From: Catonia carolina
Taxonomy: Eukaryota; Arthropoda; Insecta; Hemiptera; Achilidae
DNA: 64,000 nucleotides
Assembly (NCBI GenBank): GCA_035578175.1
Contig: JAQMRL010000002.1
Coordinates: 132,992,171 to 133,056,170 of the forward strand
Direction of reading: 5' to 3'
Shown: positions 41,185-61,544 of the stretch, piece by piece
Layout: each line of letters starts with the position of its first letter
How positions within the stretch are numbered: the first letter of the stretch is position 1
Program-made: the position numbers and the translations under genes
The notes under the pieces: model-generated
The model's input: the letters and a program-made list of their open reading frames with translations, nothing else
Databases searched by the model: none
Told to the model about the DNA's origin: nothing

Positions 41185-43500
41185 CCTTTTGTGTAACTGA
41201 TAATTCAAAAACTATTCACCTAAATGGTGTTTAGAAATCTAAAAATGATTGAACATATTATTTTTGGGAGCCTAGATAACATAATATATGACTTTCCTGT
41301 ACTCTTATCGGTGTAAAATTTTCTGTGTTATATTTTTTTCTCTGAGGTCCTCGTTGACTTCCTTGAAACAGTTGACTGCGTCTTCTTTTCCTTCATCGAT
41401 TCTCAAATCCTTTTGGCTGTTTTTTTCCTGTTAACGTTACCTTGAAGTATCCGTTAAAGCATAGCCTTCCCTTTCTGAATCCACACACACGCACACGTAT
41501 TTTTTAACATAAAATATTTATTTTGTTTAGAAGAGGAAATTCCTTCAAAACTAGATTTCTCCATATTATTCAATCAAAGTACTTTATGATTCCTATTCAA
41601 GTTTACTTTGTGTGGTTAGCTTTGCTTATAAAGCCCAAAGACATAAAACCTCAACGATCTGTAGTTTTACTAACGATTGACTCTCCGCCTTTTCTGTAAT
41701 TTTTAAATTTTTAAATTGGGCGCCAAATTGTGATTTTTTAAAACTTTGGATAAGCTATTACAATCTGCTGAATTATTTAACTATAGGACTTGGTGAGTTT
41801 TCACTTGAAACCTAAGTGAGAACTAGTGTTTGGCTACGTAGGGATATCAGCTGTTTTGGGGAGAGGCAATTTCTCCTAGTCACCCCACTTAGCCAAACAC
41901 TAGTTTATATCTCCATTTAGCTAAACACCAGTTCTCACACAGGCTTCAAGTGAAATTTCACTAAATGTAAATAGTAGTTTAACTGTAGAAAATACTAAAT
42001 CTTGACGGAAATTACGTGCAGTGGAGTAACTCCTATAAGTTATAACAATCGGCTATCTCTGTCGATTAGGGTAGTCTAAGCTTTAACTCCGTCTTTTTGG
42101 CAAATACTAAATTTTAAAAAAGTTGTTGGTTATTTAAAATGCTTATTTGTGTTATCCATCACTGTTAATTCAAAAATTATCGACTTTTTTGTTATAATTT
42201 TTTAAATTGTTTTAGTAAGTTACGTCCAACTTTTGTATATAAGTCTGCGCAAGGGGTTACTATTATCGAAAAAGTTAACTGCAAAATGGTTTTATTCCGT
42301 TGTCATCTTTTAAAACAGTGTTTATATCATAGTAAATTAGGTACGTACGTCATTTGTTACAAGCTAAGGGAAATCGGTAATAATTCAAAGAATCTTCAAA
42401 TGTAGACGCATCGACTTGTAAACAGTTTTATTAAAAAGTCATGGTGCAGTATAAAAATCGTAAATTAGAGCTTATTTAAATATTTTATTAAATCTATTAA
42501 TCTAAGAGTAGGAATCATAGAACAGTATGCCCAGAAATCGAATCTAGAACAAATTGAAAAAATTTGTTTATGAATACTTGTTTGTTTTATATCAAACGCT
42601 TTTGATTTTCTCTATATTGTATAACATTTAATAACGGTTCTAATAAACTGTTAGGTTTGTTTCAATGTTTTTATTAGGTTTTTGAATAATTGATTAAGTT
42701 ACCTGTTACAGGCTACTTATAGGATATCTGAAATATTTTCTTCAAGTTTTATATTCTAGCAAAACTAAGTCTGCTTTTTAAACAGAGATTAGTGTAAAAT
42801 TAAGACATACCAAATTGGCTGTTTGCTGGAAAATTTTAAATTGATGAAAACCATCCATGATTAAAATTTTGTAATAATAATTATTATAAAAAGATATAGT
42901 AAAAAAACGAGGAAACTTTACAAATGAAGTCTGTAGTTAGAAAATTAAAAGAGAAAAGAGAATATTGTTTCCTAACTTGTAACGATGGTACAAAATTGGG
43001 GTTTTATAAATATTATGAACTAACTTCGTTATTTGTAGGCGTTGGAACTCATTTTGTACACCACTAGAAAGGGCGTAAAAAGATTATTATTCAACATCAC
43101 TGAAAACAAAATTTTATAACTTTTGGAGATGGTGTCCTAAGCTTCCTACCCCCAGAAATAGAAGTTCGACTGTGTTACATTTTAAAATTCAATTCTAACA
43201 GACAAAATGTAATAGAATAATACAGTATTAAAAAATATTTGCATTTATCTGTAAACAAACACTATGCCGCATTAAGGGTAGGTATTATTGAATAAGAACA
43301 CATGCGTATTGTTTTAACAAACGATATATCTGAATTGTTTTTATTAATAAATTTATTAAATGCATATAAAAAGTACAGAATGTAGAATGTAGATGTGCTA
43401 ACATATTTTGTAGCTAATTATTTTATAAAAGAAAAAAATAATACAAAAGTAAGACAATAAAAAAAATCAATTAATATATTTACTTATAATTATTAACTTA
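41185..43500. other. Intergenic, downstream of twist, mostly unexplained
   Basis: Holds the foldback at 41785-41975; otherwise AT-rich without supported genes. Confidence 0.45.
41785..41975. repeat. Foldback element
   Basis: About 45-bp arms are inverted copies: left TCACTTGAAACCTAAGTGAG-AACTAGTGTTTGGCT (from ~41791), right AGCTAAACACCAGTTCTCAC ... (to ~41973). A third partial copy of the inner motif (AGCCAAACACTAGTTT) is at 41891. Confidence 0.7.
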
Positions 43501-43501
43501 A

Positions 43502-43507
43502 TTTATT
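43502..43507 (-). promoter_or_regulatory. Candidate twist polyadenylation signal
   Basis: AATAAA on the minus strand about 195 nt after the twist stop. Between stop and signal, at 43574-43594, lies a near-perfect AT-rich palindrome built on TATCGATA that could form a hairpin in the 3' UTR. Confidence 0.3.
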
Positions 43508-43701
43508 TACAAATCCGAACATGCGTCTAGGTAATTATAATGGGAATGCACTTACACTAGATTAACAATTCATATCGATATAATATATCGATAAGTATAT
43601 TATACTAAAACGATACACTGCAGCAACTGTGATTGCCGTAAGGGAATGTGGGGGACACTTTCTTGTTGTGGAGGACCGAGTCTTGTCCAGGAGTAGTAAA
43701 A

Positions 43702-50539
<6,838 letters not shown>

Positions 50540-50614
50540 GACTGCTATATATTATTGGTGTAGGCCTATGTTCTTTGTACTCGTAAATGAGAGGCACCAG
50601 TACCAAATTACGTG

Positions 50615-50623
50615 CTACGGCAT
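50615..50623 (-). promoter_or_regulatory. Possible minimal uORF upstream of twist
   Basis: If the twist leader extends this far, an ATG-CCG-TAG minimal upstream ORF (Met-Pro-stop) lies 76 nt before the twist start. About 20 nt further upstream is an acceptor-like stretch GTTTGTTACAG, so a 5' UTR intron could end near 50641. Whether this sequence is transcribed is unknown. Confidence 0.2.
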
Positions 50624-50999
50624 TGCGTTACACCACACACCTGTAACAAACAGTACAGATTAGTGAATAGGCAGAAAAGTAAGAAGTGTTTAACTGTCTG
50701 TGAGGAAATTTACAATTCCACTAATAATTTTTCAGGTTTGTGGTGATTATTGTAATCACAAGAGCTGGGCTGCTGTGACTATTGCTTATAGAAAAACTGA
50801 ATATCTATACGTAGAACTTTTATTATCGCTTTCGATTAGGTTACTGTGGGCAGTTGCTAAGTATCCTATACACAGGATGATTTAGGAGGAAAAGTAATAC
50901 CTTGACAACTGGTTCTAGAGATCAAAATAAGAAAAAGTCTTTATATAAACTTAGGTCCATCCGGACAATCAAATAACTAAACAACTCATTTCTATAATT

Positions 51000-51480
51000 A
51001 ACTCGTGGGAAAAGCCTCCAAGGTGGTTGACTGAAATAAAGCAAGATATGCAATAACTTAAAATTGCAGAGCAAGATCTTTTAGAAAAATCTGAACAGCT
51101 TAAGTTGTTAAAAAAAAGACACAAGATTCATCGAAAAATCTCGAGCTCCGTCGTCAATGATTTTTACAGATAAAATCAAACAGATAAGATCCCGAATTAT
51201 GAAGAATTATTGGGAAAACGTAAGAATCCTAAAACCAAACCAAGAAGAATTATATATTTTATTCAAGTGGTCCAATGAAGTGATCCAATGAATGAAACTT
51301 CTGACTTACCTTCAAGATTTTCACAGTTTAGAGAAAACTTGCGGTATTTAACTAATATGAACGCCGATAGTTTTCTTATTATTCAGGCTGGAAGAAGTAA
51401 CACGTTTAAAAGCTCATTATCTATTTACACGTTTAAAACCGACAAAACTGAATGTCTGTTTATGCGTAAATTTCCACATA
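51000..51480 (+). pseudogene. LINE ORF fragment upstream of twist
   Basis: RWLTEIKQDMQ-LKIAEQDLLEK, KNPKTKP and similar pieces in shifting frames, like the Lys/Glu-rich end of the LINE ORF at 52210 and 60585. Then an ordinary ORF tail without recognised domain. Confidence 0.45.
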
Positions 51481-52209
51481 TCATGTTAATTTTTTAATAA
51501 AAAAAAATCAGTCAAACGAATCAACGCAGAAAAGGACAAGCTTTTATTGGATGTATCATTCAAATTTTTCCGTTCGGTAGTTTCAGAAACAGAGTTCTTC
51601 AAACAAAACGGGTTTCTTTTAGGGTGAGGACTTTAGCCCCTAACAGGGAATACAACCTGGTACATACCACTTCTCTGTCAACATCTCGACCACTGTGCCA
51701 CCTATAGTCAAACTAAATTAAATTTAATCTAGTCAAACGCTTTTAAAAATTATTATATAGTTAGTTCTTCGGAGATTCTTTCAAGCGATTATGCGTGCCT
51801 TCACATATTTCACAAAAATGAACAGCGTTTCGTATCTCACCATTTCCTTATATTTGAACGAATTTGTATAGCAATCGATACGCTAATCATAATTTTAATA
51901 ACCCACGCAAATTAAACGGTATAAAACTATGACATTTATCAACTATAATATACAGCCTACTATTTCCTGTAGATAGTGTGTAGACTTAACTAATTTATTT
52001 TATCAGACGACCAAGTAGCCTACTTTAGTTGAAATTCTGGGTAAGATACGATTTTTTTATATAGTAAGATTCATACAGTTCAATAATTTAATTTAATAAC
52101 CTAACGGGCAGGTGGGGTATAATAATAAAGGTAGTAATAAATAATAATATAATGATAATAAATAATAGTAGGCCTAATAATGTAGGTAATAATAATGCAG
52201 GTGGAGTGT

Positions 52210-52431
52210 AATAAAATGCCCATATAAAATAAAACTGAACAGCTGAAACTAATAAAAGATAAAAATATTAGATTCTAAGAAAAGGTACATAAAAGAGGAA
52301 GCAGGAAAGTGATCTTTTCGGAAGCAGAAAGGCAAAGAAGATCAGACAGAATGAAGGAATACTGGAGGAAAATCAAAGAAAAGAACCAAAAGAGAGTGCC
52401 CAGAAACTGATTCAAGAGATCCACTGCGATC
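52210..52431 (+). pseudogene. LINE ORF C-terminus
   Basis: Reads LKLIKDKNIRF, then EAERQRRSDRMKEYWRKIKE and a stop near 52410, the RRSxRMKxYW end of an RT ORF. Confidence 0.55.
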
Positions 52432-52451
52432 TCAAAAGAAAAAAATGGCCA

Positions 52452-52850
52452 TAACGGGCAGATGGAGCGTTAAATTATTTGCACTCGATCTGCTAGTTCC
52501 AGGGCCACAAAAAAAGTTCTGATTCTTTTCACATGGTCAGCCAATTATAAATGACTGAAGCATTTAAGAACAGAAGGGGTAGAGATGTAAAAGACAAGAC
52601 ACTAGCCAAAGTTAACTCATATTAGTCATGAATTTTATTATACACCCTGTGGTGAACGAAGTGAAGGTTTCATTTGCAAGGTGGAAAGTAGATGCTTTTC
52701 ACAGAGTCTGGCATGCTGATAAGTATACTTTTCCACTCAGTGAAGAAGGCATTGGTAACCCACCTCACTCCTTGTTTTACTTAGTAAAGCCTCCAGAGAT
52801 TCAAACCAGCCTTTCGGCTGATGATCTACATAACAACTACCTACTAAAAA
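52452..52850 (+). repeat. Dispersed repeat family C, copy 2
   Basis: Matches 15903-16345 and inverted 57474-57870. The 95-codon ORF inside (52628-52915) is shared in part with copy 3, probably a chance property of the repeat. Ends with AAACCAGCCTTTCGGCTGAT, a small hairpin. Confidence 0.7.
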
Positions 52851-53024
52851 AATCTGGTGTGAAACACTCACACAACTTTCTCTTGCCAGTGCAAATAATT
52901 AACAATATAATCTAACATTAGAAATACACAAAAAACTAACCTCAAAAAACATAATCTTATTTTAATCATGAGTGAAAGACAAAAAGTGAAAATCAACCTC
53001 AGTTTAGCTTAAACATACGGAAAA

Positions 53025-53355
53025 TCACTCTTTCACGCTAAACTAGGCTCTGTAGAGAAAAATGCTCTCAATAAAAGTTGTGGATCTTTTAATTCCCTAT
53101 AAATTTGATTATACTTTTTTGTCGTAAAATGCATAATAAGGCTGAAATCTTTAAAAAATCGTTTTTTACACGATTTAATGAGAAAAAAGCAGTAAATCGC
53201 TATTTCCCGCTAAACTAAGCGTTTACAAAAATTTTTTTGAAATAAACGTTGTGGGATTTGATATTTCCTACATTTTTTGTTATATACATTTTTGCGCTTA
53301 AGTGCATATTAAAGCCGCAATCTTAAAAAAACAATTTTTTTATGAGAAAACAGCC
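53025..53355. repeat. Imperfect ~165-bp tandem duplication
   Basis: Two successive segments share GCTAAACTA(G/A)GC, AATAAA(A/C)GTTGTGG, TTTTTTGT and TCTTAAAAAA blocks in the same order. The following sequence to ~53770 looks like a dispersed-repeat 3' end (ACTTCCGGTTGACCGATTTT; GGCAAGAGAAAGTAAAA) but is unassigned. Confidence 0.45.
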
Positions 53356-54309
53356 TTTCCAAGAATTTCAGCAGACATACCACCTAGGTACCCTATCTTG
53401 TAGAGCATAAAAAATGTAGTAAGTGAGGCGATTTTTAAAAAAAATCGTAGGAGCCGTTTTTGAGAAAATCGCAAAAAGTGAAAAATTACACGAATAAACT
53501 ACTACTTCCGGTTGACCGATTTTGATGAAAATGTTCTTGTCGGGTTCTCTAGTGGTATCTAACTTGAGTGTTAAGTTTCAAGTTTGTATGGTGTTCCGTT
53601 CTTGAGATATTCTGTTCACACACACAGACACACATTGCTAAAAACATGTTTTTTGGGTCCAGGGGGTTTGAAAACGTGTAGATCCGGTGAAAACTCGATT
53701 TCGAAAAATCGACATGAAAACATTACTTCCTTCCTATATACTCATATAGGCAAGAGAAAGTAAAAAAGGCTGCCTACTAGTAACGTACAAGGTTTATGGT
53801 GTTTTCGCTGAACAACATATGTGCAGATTATATCATTATCATTTGACAATATCTCCTCAAAAGACATTCATGGGGGAATTATCGGTGAGATGAAAAACAG
53901 AAATTAATGTCAATATTTTTGGGCAGGTATCGACTACTAAATATGTACGATTTGACGTGTCTTTCGCAAACAATCAGGATGTGAAAAAATAAAGTATACT
54001 GTGGACAATTTGCACTGGCACAACTCTTGCTCTACGTGTACACACAGTTCCGCACAAAGTATATCCATAACATATTCTTTCAACAAGGTCTACAAATTAT
54101 AATGTACGCAAATGCCTATAACCTTATTTCAATGTACAAACGTAAAATAATTATTTAATTTGTCCCAATAAAAATTCAAATTATAAATTACAAGAACTAA
54201 ACTGCAAAGTTTCTCTAAACTATACTCACAAACACACACAATTAACTAAACTAATTGTTCCGAATATATAATTAATAGAAAATCATATATGAAAACAAAT
54301 TAGACACAT

Positions 54310-54660
54310 CATTATGTCTGTGAAGGTACCTGTGGTGCTTTATGGAAGTGAGCTGCGGTTGCTTTCTAAGCAGGAACGAGATAGTTTCAGAGGGCGGATA
54401 CGAGTTTTTTGAGAGTAGGGAAGGACTGTACTAGGAAAGACAGGCTAAGAAATGCAGATATACTGGGTGAGTGAGCATTATTTTCCTAGATGAGAAAATG
54501 GAAATTCACAAGAGAAACTGGTGCAGCTATTTGGAACGGATGGGGGATGACCGTTTGCTCCGCTTAGCCCATGAGTACAAACCTACGGAAAAAACGACTG
54601 TTGGACGCCCGAAAAGGAGATGGTTTCTAGAACAGACAGTGCTGCCTAATCCATGAAGTG
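54310..54660 (+). pseudogene. Non-LTR RT tail
   Basis: VPVVLYGSELRLLSKQERDS, then after frame changes KRNWCSYLERMGDDRLLRLA and VGRPKRRW. A C-terminal RT fragment unlike the 22.3-kb type. Confidence 0.6.
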
Positions 54661-55338
54661 AAAAAGAAGAATTACAAGTTGAAGAGCTAAGTTAGTGGAT
54701 GAAGGCGCCATGTAAAAAATGTTTTGAAAAAATTTTTATCAGCGTTCTAAGACACCTATCTGTATGTAAACTGTCCAATTTTTTTCATTTCGGCACCTAC
54801 ATAAATTACTTTTTCATGAAAAAATTACACTATGCAATCAAAAGTTCGTCAAATTTTACTTTTTAAAGCCATGTAAATTTTCTTACGGATAACACCTTTG
54901 ATCCACTAAAAATATACATTTTATATATTTTTGTATCCTGTGAGATGAACCGGATTTTAATAATACAAGACAAACTTTTTACAAGAGAATTTTTCAAAAT
55001 AATCAAACTTTTAACTAATGAGGTAAATTTTTTATACTAAAGGTAACTAGTATATTACTGTAAAAAGATAATGTCTATGAGATTGTACTGCATTCTGGTG
55101 GAAGATTTATCCAGTTATCTTAACATCTATTTTCACTACAAAATTCAGAATTAAGCAGTATATATTCCTTTTATCCATTAGTATTTCCTTGAACTATAGA
55201 GATGGAGTTATCAATGTCATTTAAATAAATACTTAAACCATAATCAATCACCAAAACTAAATTTAAAAAAAGCTAAATTTAAACCTTTATTCACTCAGCT
55301 CTTTAATTATTTTCATTATAATGTTACTTCATATACTA

Positions 55339-55755
55339 CAACGAAACTTCGCTAATTCGGGATAAAATATTCATATTATAAATTAGACATATTACTGAAT
55401 AACGATGGAAATATTACCAATAAGCCATTGTCCATTGTCAATAAATTTAACTCATATTCTGTGGAGTTACCAGACACTTTTGTTAATTCAATCTAAACTC
55501 ACAAGAAAGAAAGTAACGTTAGGGGTAGGGGAAAATGTTCTTTTCCCAAATGCTTAACGTTAAATAGGAGCCATGGTTAATGCGTGACCGGTACTTAATC
55601 GAGAACCTACTGTACTTAAGTCGTAAATTAACAATAGGTACTAGTATACTATATTCTTTAAAAACTCTCCTAATTCGGAAATTTTGCGGACTCATCTTCT
55701 TGGAAATTTTAGGACTCGTCTTCCCCCATAAAATACGGATAGTGAAGTTTCATTG
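55339..55755. mobile_element. pogo/Tigger-like MITE (417 bp)
   Basis: TA flanks (55337-55338, 55756-55757); ends CAACGAAACTTCGCTAATTC and, inverted, CAATGAAACTTCACTATCCG. Non-coding. Confidence 0.7.
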
Positions 55756-55793
55756 TATTTATATTCTCTAGTAATAAACAAATTGCGTAAACA

Positions 55794-55865
55794 GAAAACC
55801 AAGGTAAAGGACCTCTAAATTAAAAATAAATTGAAAACCAAGGTAAAGGACCTCTAAGGAATGCC
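55794..55865. repeat. 46-bp tandem duplication
   Basis: GAAAACCAAGGTAAAGGACC occurs at ~55794 and ~55840. Confidence 0.75.
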
Positions 55866-55869
55866 TTCT

Positions 55870-57470
55870 AAGAAAAACGTTCTATTCACCGCAATCTGTC
55901 ATTGTTGTTATAGTTCTTATGTTTGTTTAATCCCCTTTTATGATTTACTGACGGTTCCACCTTTAATCTATTCAGTAATGGAAACTTGTTCATGCACAGC
56001 AAAGTTAACATTATAAAGTCGTAGAGTCCCGCTGTGCTGATTACTTGTACGCTCATTCAATGGAGTTCTCAGTAGGCAAGAACTAAATAAATGGTTTTCC
56101 CGAATTAACTTTTTTGAATCTCTCCACTTTTACCATTATGTCTACCACCAAAGGTTGCTTTAGAGAACTGGCAAAATAGGAATTTTCCTAATCAAAATTT
56201 AAAACAAAACATCTTATCTTAAAAAACAATTAATTTTTTTTCTTGTTCCACACAAGATAAAAATTAAATGTTTTTATTTCAACTTGACCATTAGCTATGT
56301 GAATCCTATCTCACATCAAAATCTTGAAATTATAATATACTACAAAATTCAAAATTATTATATAACTTAAGCAACAACGACAGAAGTTCTGCTACAAGAC
56401 AGACGTAGGCCTAATTAGAAAATAACTAACACAAAAATATTAATCTTAGTGTGATATTACAAGTATACCTACCTAATGGTATTTTTGATTTTACACGTTT
56501 TTTTGTGTGCTATGCTGGTGATTTTTACCGATTTTAAAAACATGTAGTGTTGTAAAGTTTCAACAACTTTTACGAGGGGGGTCCTTATCTTAATCAGATA
56601 AGGACATGTAAAACTCATCTACTATATAAGCTAACTAAGAAAGTAGGTAATAGCAATCTTGCCTCCAAAAAAATTTTTTTAAAGCCTCCCGCGACTATTA
56701 CAATGACATTCGGTTGGCCAGTACGGAAAATATGAGATACATGCCTATTACAGAACCAGATTGTACCGAAAATAATAATAATAATTTATTTCCATTCAAA
56801 CATAAGTACAATACAAAAATTTGTAACATAATACAACAGAAAATTAAACAATTCAAAACCAAACCATACAGTTAAGCAATTTGTAACAAACACATTCAAA
56901 TATGTTATACTTTACATAGAATGGAAATTAGGTACCTCCAAAGGTTAATCCTGTCTCGGAGGTTACAATCACTTACAAATAAACTTAAAAACGAAACGAA
57001 AAACGTCAATTTGACAATATGCAAAAAACAAAACAAACAAAAATACACTGTAAATAATTGTGTGCCTACATCAAACTTTCATTCAAATTACTAAGAAACA
57101 GGAGTACAGTAGCTTATTTGATGATGAATTAGCGTCAGTGAAGTTAAGTTTTAATTGAAACTAGCCAACATACTGTACAAACTGGTTGTAAAAATATTTA
57201 TTTTTTCAGAAAGGATGTCGAAAACTATCAAAAATTAAAAAAAGTATTAAAATGAGATAAATTTGTTTACATTTTCTTCTGTACTTGATTTAAAAATCCT
57301 TTACCAATATTAGGTTTAGATTGTTAATTGGTGTTTATAATCAAGACGTAGCCTACACGCCAATTTGTTTTCCTATCGTAGATTCAAACTTTTAAAATGA
57401 AATTAGGTACGTATGGTATGTATTATACAGTACACCCTACACCGGATGAATGTACAGTCAGCCGTTCATA
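55870..57470. other. Intergenic, nothing recognised
   Basis: AT-rich, with no supported genes or named repeats. Confidence 0.45.
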
Positions 57471-57473
57471 GTT

Positions 57474-57870
57474 TCCTCCTTGTTGTTGTTTCGGTCATCA
57501 GCCGAAAGGCTGGTTTGAACCTGAAGAGGTTTTACTAAGTAAAACAAGGAGTGAGGTGGTTTACAATTGCCTTCCTCACTGAGTGGAAAAGTACGCTTAT
57601 CAGCATGCCGGGCCCTCTGAAAAGCACATATTTTCCACTCTGCAAATGACACGTTCACTTCATTCACCACAGGGTCTGGCTGTATAATGAAATTCATTAC
57701 TTTCAGAGGAAATAACTCTGATTAGTGTCTTTTACACCTCTACCTCTTCTGTTTTACATGATTCAGTCATTTAATTGGCTGACTAAGTGATAAGAAACAG
57801 AACTATTTATTTTAGCCCTGCAATGAACAGATTGGGTGTAAATAATTTGACACTCCACCTGTCTGTTATG
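57474..57870 (-). repeat. Dispersed repeat family C, copy 3
   Basis: Inverted match to 52452-52850 over its full length. Abuts MITE family D. Confidence 0.7.
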
Positions 57871-57874
57871 GGCA

Positions 57875-58174
57875 AGTTTCCTCCTACTGCCAACAAACAA
57901 AAGCCACCTACTACAGGGTGCACGCTAGAGTCTACGACTTTACGGATGTCGTATTCCTATTAAGTTAACTATTTTTTAAATTATAAGTACTTAAAGTACT
58001 AAAAACATCAGTCATGATATGATGTAGGCCTAACAATTTCATTACTTTTAAAAGTATTTTGTATTTAAATACTTTTGAAAGTATTTTGTTGTTACTTTTT
58101 AACCAGCGTGTACACATTTTGATATAATGCGCATGCTCAGTGACGTCATTATTTGTTTACATTGGGAGCAAACT
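57875..58174. mobile_element. MITE family D, copy 2 (uninterrupted)
   Basis: Ends AGTTTCCTCCTACTG and GGGAGCAAACT. Matches 13327-13797 but lacks its 178-bp insertion. Carries TGCGCATGCTCAGTGACGTC. Confidence 0.7.
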
Positions 58175-59720
58175 AAGAGAGGCTGGACTATAGAAGCGAC
58201 GTCATGACCTGACAGCGCCTTACTATCCTACCTAAAGACATTTACGCACGATCAGAGCAGTAGTGTATTAACTCAAAATATTTTCATTTATTTTATTTCC
58301 TAATTACAACCACGATTAGGTAGTAAAAATTCTTAATAATGTATCAGTAGACAACACTAACAACATTGTAACAATATAAAATGTTACTATGTTGAATGGC
58401 TTTTGCAAAAGCCCCTGATATTTTTCTCTTAGAAACTTTTGTTTTTCTCAAAACTTAATTTTTGAGGTAATATAGTACTGCTCTGGCAGTTCAATTAACT
58501 CGGATACTCTACTTGAAGAATAATGATCCTGCACCTACGTTCTATTATTTAATAATTATTTCAAATAATTTAAAAATTATCTTCGTTTATTATTTGAAAT
58601 ACGACTTTTACATCTAATATGATTAGGCCTTACAGTTTTGTGAAGTAATCTTGCCCAATTTATGGCACATTAGTCACCATTAGGAATTATCAGTGTTTAC
58701 ATCAATAGTATAAATCATATCAGAAATGTGACTGAAGACTCACATCATCGACATCAGAGAAATGATAAAATTAATTTCGCCCACTAATACGGGTTACTGA
58801 ACAAGTTTATGTTACGGAAAACAGTACTGTAATATGCAACGCCAAACAAATCGAGCAAACTTGTATCATTCGTCCGGTTGGTTATAATTTTGATCAGATT
58901 TTTAAAAAAATTCACTAGTCTCCAGGTACTGGATTGGGCCTGCACTAATACATAAAATCTTCAAAAACAAGATAAACTTACTCGATTTCACCGCGATCAA
59001 AAATTGCGCAATGGAGCGTCAATTAACTGAACGATGTTACAATTAAACGCACATTCCAGAAAAAGTCTGTATAAAATAATTATCAGTTTATGTTTTATAG
59101 TTGTAGGCTATTACAAATAGATACAAATCTGGTTCCATTGGCTGAATTTTTACCAAATTTTGATCATTTTTTAAAGGTCTTTAAGCTAATGACAGAATTA
59201 ACAGGAACAAGAACTAAATTAATAAAACTGTATGAAAGGTTATAAAGAAATAGGCTATTAACAAGTATGTGACTCAAAAAATAAATTAATACTTAATATC
59301 TGTTTAGCTTTAAGTTTTGTATTTTCGAGCTTTTTATTTTTAAACAGCCACTTAATTTGATCGATTCACTATAAATTTTTGGAATGAATTTGTAAAGAAC
59401 CTACTCAAAATTTAAAATACACTGGGGACATGTAAAATTCACCTACTATTAGGTTAACTAAGTAACGTTAAACTAAGAAAGTATGTAATAGTAATCTTGC
59501 CTCCAAAAATATACAATATTATGCTAAATATCCATGTTATCCTTCACATAAAATGGAAATTAATAGTGTTTAAACTCCTATTAACGGCCCTTTCTTACCT
59601 GGCTACTGTTATATGAACTGTTTGCCATCAAAATTAGGGATTTCATATTTCCGAATAATAGGAAATAATTGTTTTTCCATTTGTTTTTGGCTATTAGCTT
59701 GCCCCCATACAAAATCACTT
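58175..59720. other. Intergenic, mostly unexplained
   Basis: A ~30-bp segment at 59580-59610 (GGCCCTTTCTTACCTGGCTA) also occurs, inverted, in the LINE at 60730-60760 and, in the same orientation, at 63405-63435. Confidence 0.4.
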
Positions 59721-59723
59721 AAG

Positions 59724-60326
59724 CTGCGAGTCAAGTTTAGTTGATCAAAAGAAGTTGAATGACAAACCTAATGAGAACCTTTGTTTCAATAAAGTTGATC
59801 AATTTTTCAGTGGATCAAGAAAAGTTTGAACGATAAACTTTATCGTTCAAGTGATGAGTCATCTCCGAGTTGAAACAGATATTGACCCGTGTGAACCCTC
59901 CGGATCGCCCAACTGGCCTGTCAGTTAGCTTTCAACTCATATCGAGTGCACGTGTTCTTCCGTTTCGTTTTTCGAACGATTTTTTTCTGAACTTTCAATA
60001 GCAATTACTAAAATTGTTTTTAACATTCTCAAATGATTTCTACATCCTTCACTATCCTCTAACGCTAGTTCTCTCAGCAATGTCTCCGAAGCTCTCGGTT
60101 TCTTTTCAAGAACCACTGTCTTACCCAAAAACGACACTTTTGACAATTGTTACTTGATGAAATAATTATTATAATATGCACCACTTCGCGCACTGCTACC
60201 TTCAAAACTATCGTAACACTGAAACGGTTTGAACGATTTCAGTTGAAACGTACGAACCAAAACTAATTCAAGTCGCAGTAAACATTTTTGATCAACTAAA
60301 ATCGGTCAACTAAACTTGACTCGTGA
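59724..60326 (-). mobile_element. Possible PIF/Harbinger-like element fragment
   Basis: Inverted ends AGTCAAGTTTAGTTGATC (59729) and GGTCAACTAAACTTGACT (60304). A short minus ORF (59937-60146) contains TLLRELALEDSEGCRNHLRM, like the N-terminus of Harbinger nucleases. Target duplication not established. Confidence 0.45.
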
Positions 60327-60584
60327 GAACAATTAGCAATTCAAAGCGACTTTATTAACATTGAAAACAAAATAGGCTATTCCAGATAAGCAATGTGTTA
60401 CATATTTTGTATCAATTAGAATAATTTAGTGTAGGTTATTGAAATATATTTAAAATACTACACGAAACAGACTACATTTGAAAAAAATTTACCAATACGA
60501 TTCCAGACTTAATAACTATCCTAAAAAGCCAGTATTGCACTAAATTTCAGGCCTGCGTTTAACGTCACTAATGCAGGTCTATCC

Positions 60585-61310
60585 TAACTGAGGATAGGCT
60601 AAATAAACTGACGATAATTCTCAAACTCAGGTAAGACGGGTTATTGGATCGTAATAACTGCAATAAAATATAGAAGAGTCGTAGATGAGTTTAAATATTT
60701 GGGGAGATCATTCAAAATTGCGATTTTTTAACAGTAACCAGGTAAGAAAGGGCCGTTAAGTTTCAGCAACTTTGTAACCTAACGGAAAATTTCTACAACA
60801 AAAATAACATTACGATTAGGCCAATACTAGATTTAGGGACTACGTAGGCTAACAGTTTTAAAACCAGCAATTTTGTACGGAATTGGAATCAACCTTAACA
60901 CAAAGGGTAATATGAGAAAATTTTTGAAAATATAAAGTAACATTTAAAGTAAAATCCATGGCCCAAGAAAACAAAATGGAATGATTACAAACAAACAAAA
61001 ATTAATCAGGACTACGTCAGAGTACAAAAACTATCACCAACATGGTAAGAATGAATGAGAACCGACTAAACATAAGAATCTTTGACAAAATACACCAATT
61101 TAAAACAGCAATAGAAATAATATTAAAAAAACAGAAAGAAATCATTCGCTATGGAATTAATAAGGATTCATGCTTAAAGAAGAATGAGAAAGAAAATTTA
61201 CAGAACCACGCTAGAGCTATCATTATCAATGAAAACTGCTCCAAAGAGATGAGAAGAAAGAGATTAGGAAACATCAAGAGAAATTGAAGAAGCATGGAGG
61301 TAGAGGAAAA
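60585..61310 (+). pseudogene. LINE RT C-terminal region (plus copy)
   Basis: Frames broken: EFKYLGRSF-like start, KPAILYGIGINLNTKGN, MITNKQKLIRTTSEY, then the open MVRMNENRLNIRIFDKIHQF ... MRRKRLGNIKRN. Its first ~420 bp is inverted at 63105-63545. Confidence 0.65.
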
Positions 61311-61412
61311 AAATTAGCAAAATGACTGTACGGGTTAACCTAGGCGTATTTATGGAAAAATAAACAATACGACATAAAAATTTAAATATTAGTGGAATGA
61401 AAATCGTTTTTC

Positions 61413-61540
61413 TCCGTAGCGTAGATGTTCGCGCGATAGCCTACTAAAGAAGGAGGCCGTGGGTTCGATTTCCGGCTTGTATCAGACAGTTACTACAAGT
61501 GGAAACCTACCGTTTCAAAACTTTAACCATTAATCGCTAA
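61413..61540 (+). mobile_element. tRNA-like SINE, second type, copy 3
   Basis: TCCGTAGCGTAGATGTTCGC and GGCCGTGGGTTCGATTTCCG (A/B boxes), then a tail CAGACAGTTACTACAAGTGG, AAACCTACC resembling that at 25672. Confidence 0.5.
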
Positions 61541-61544
61541 GACA

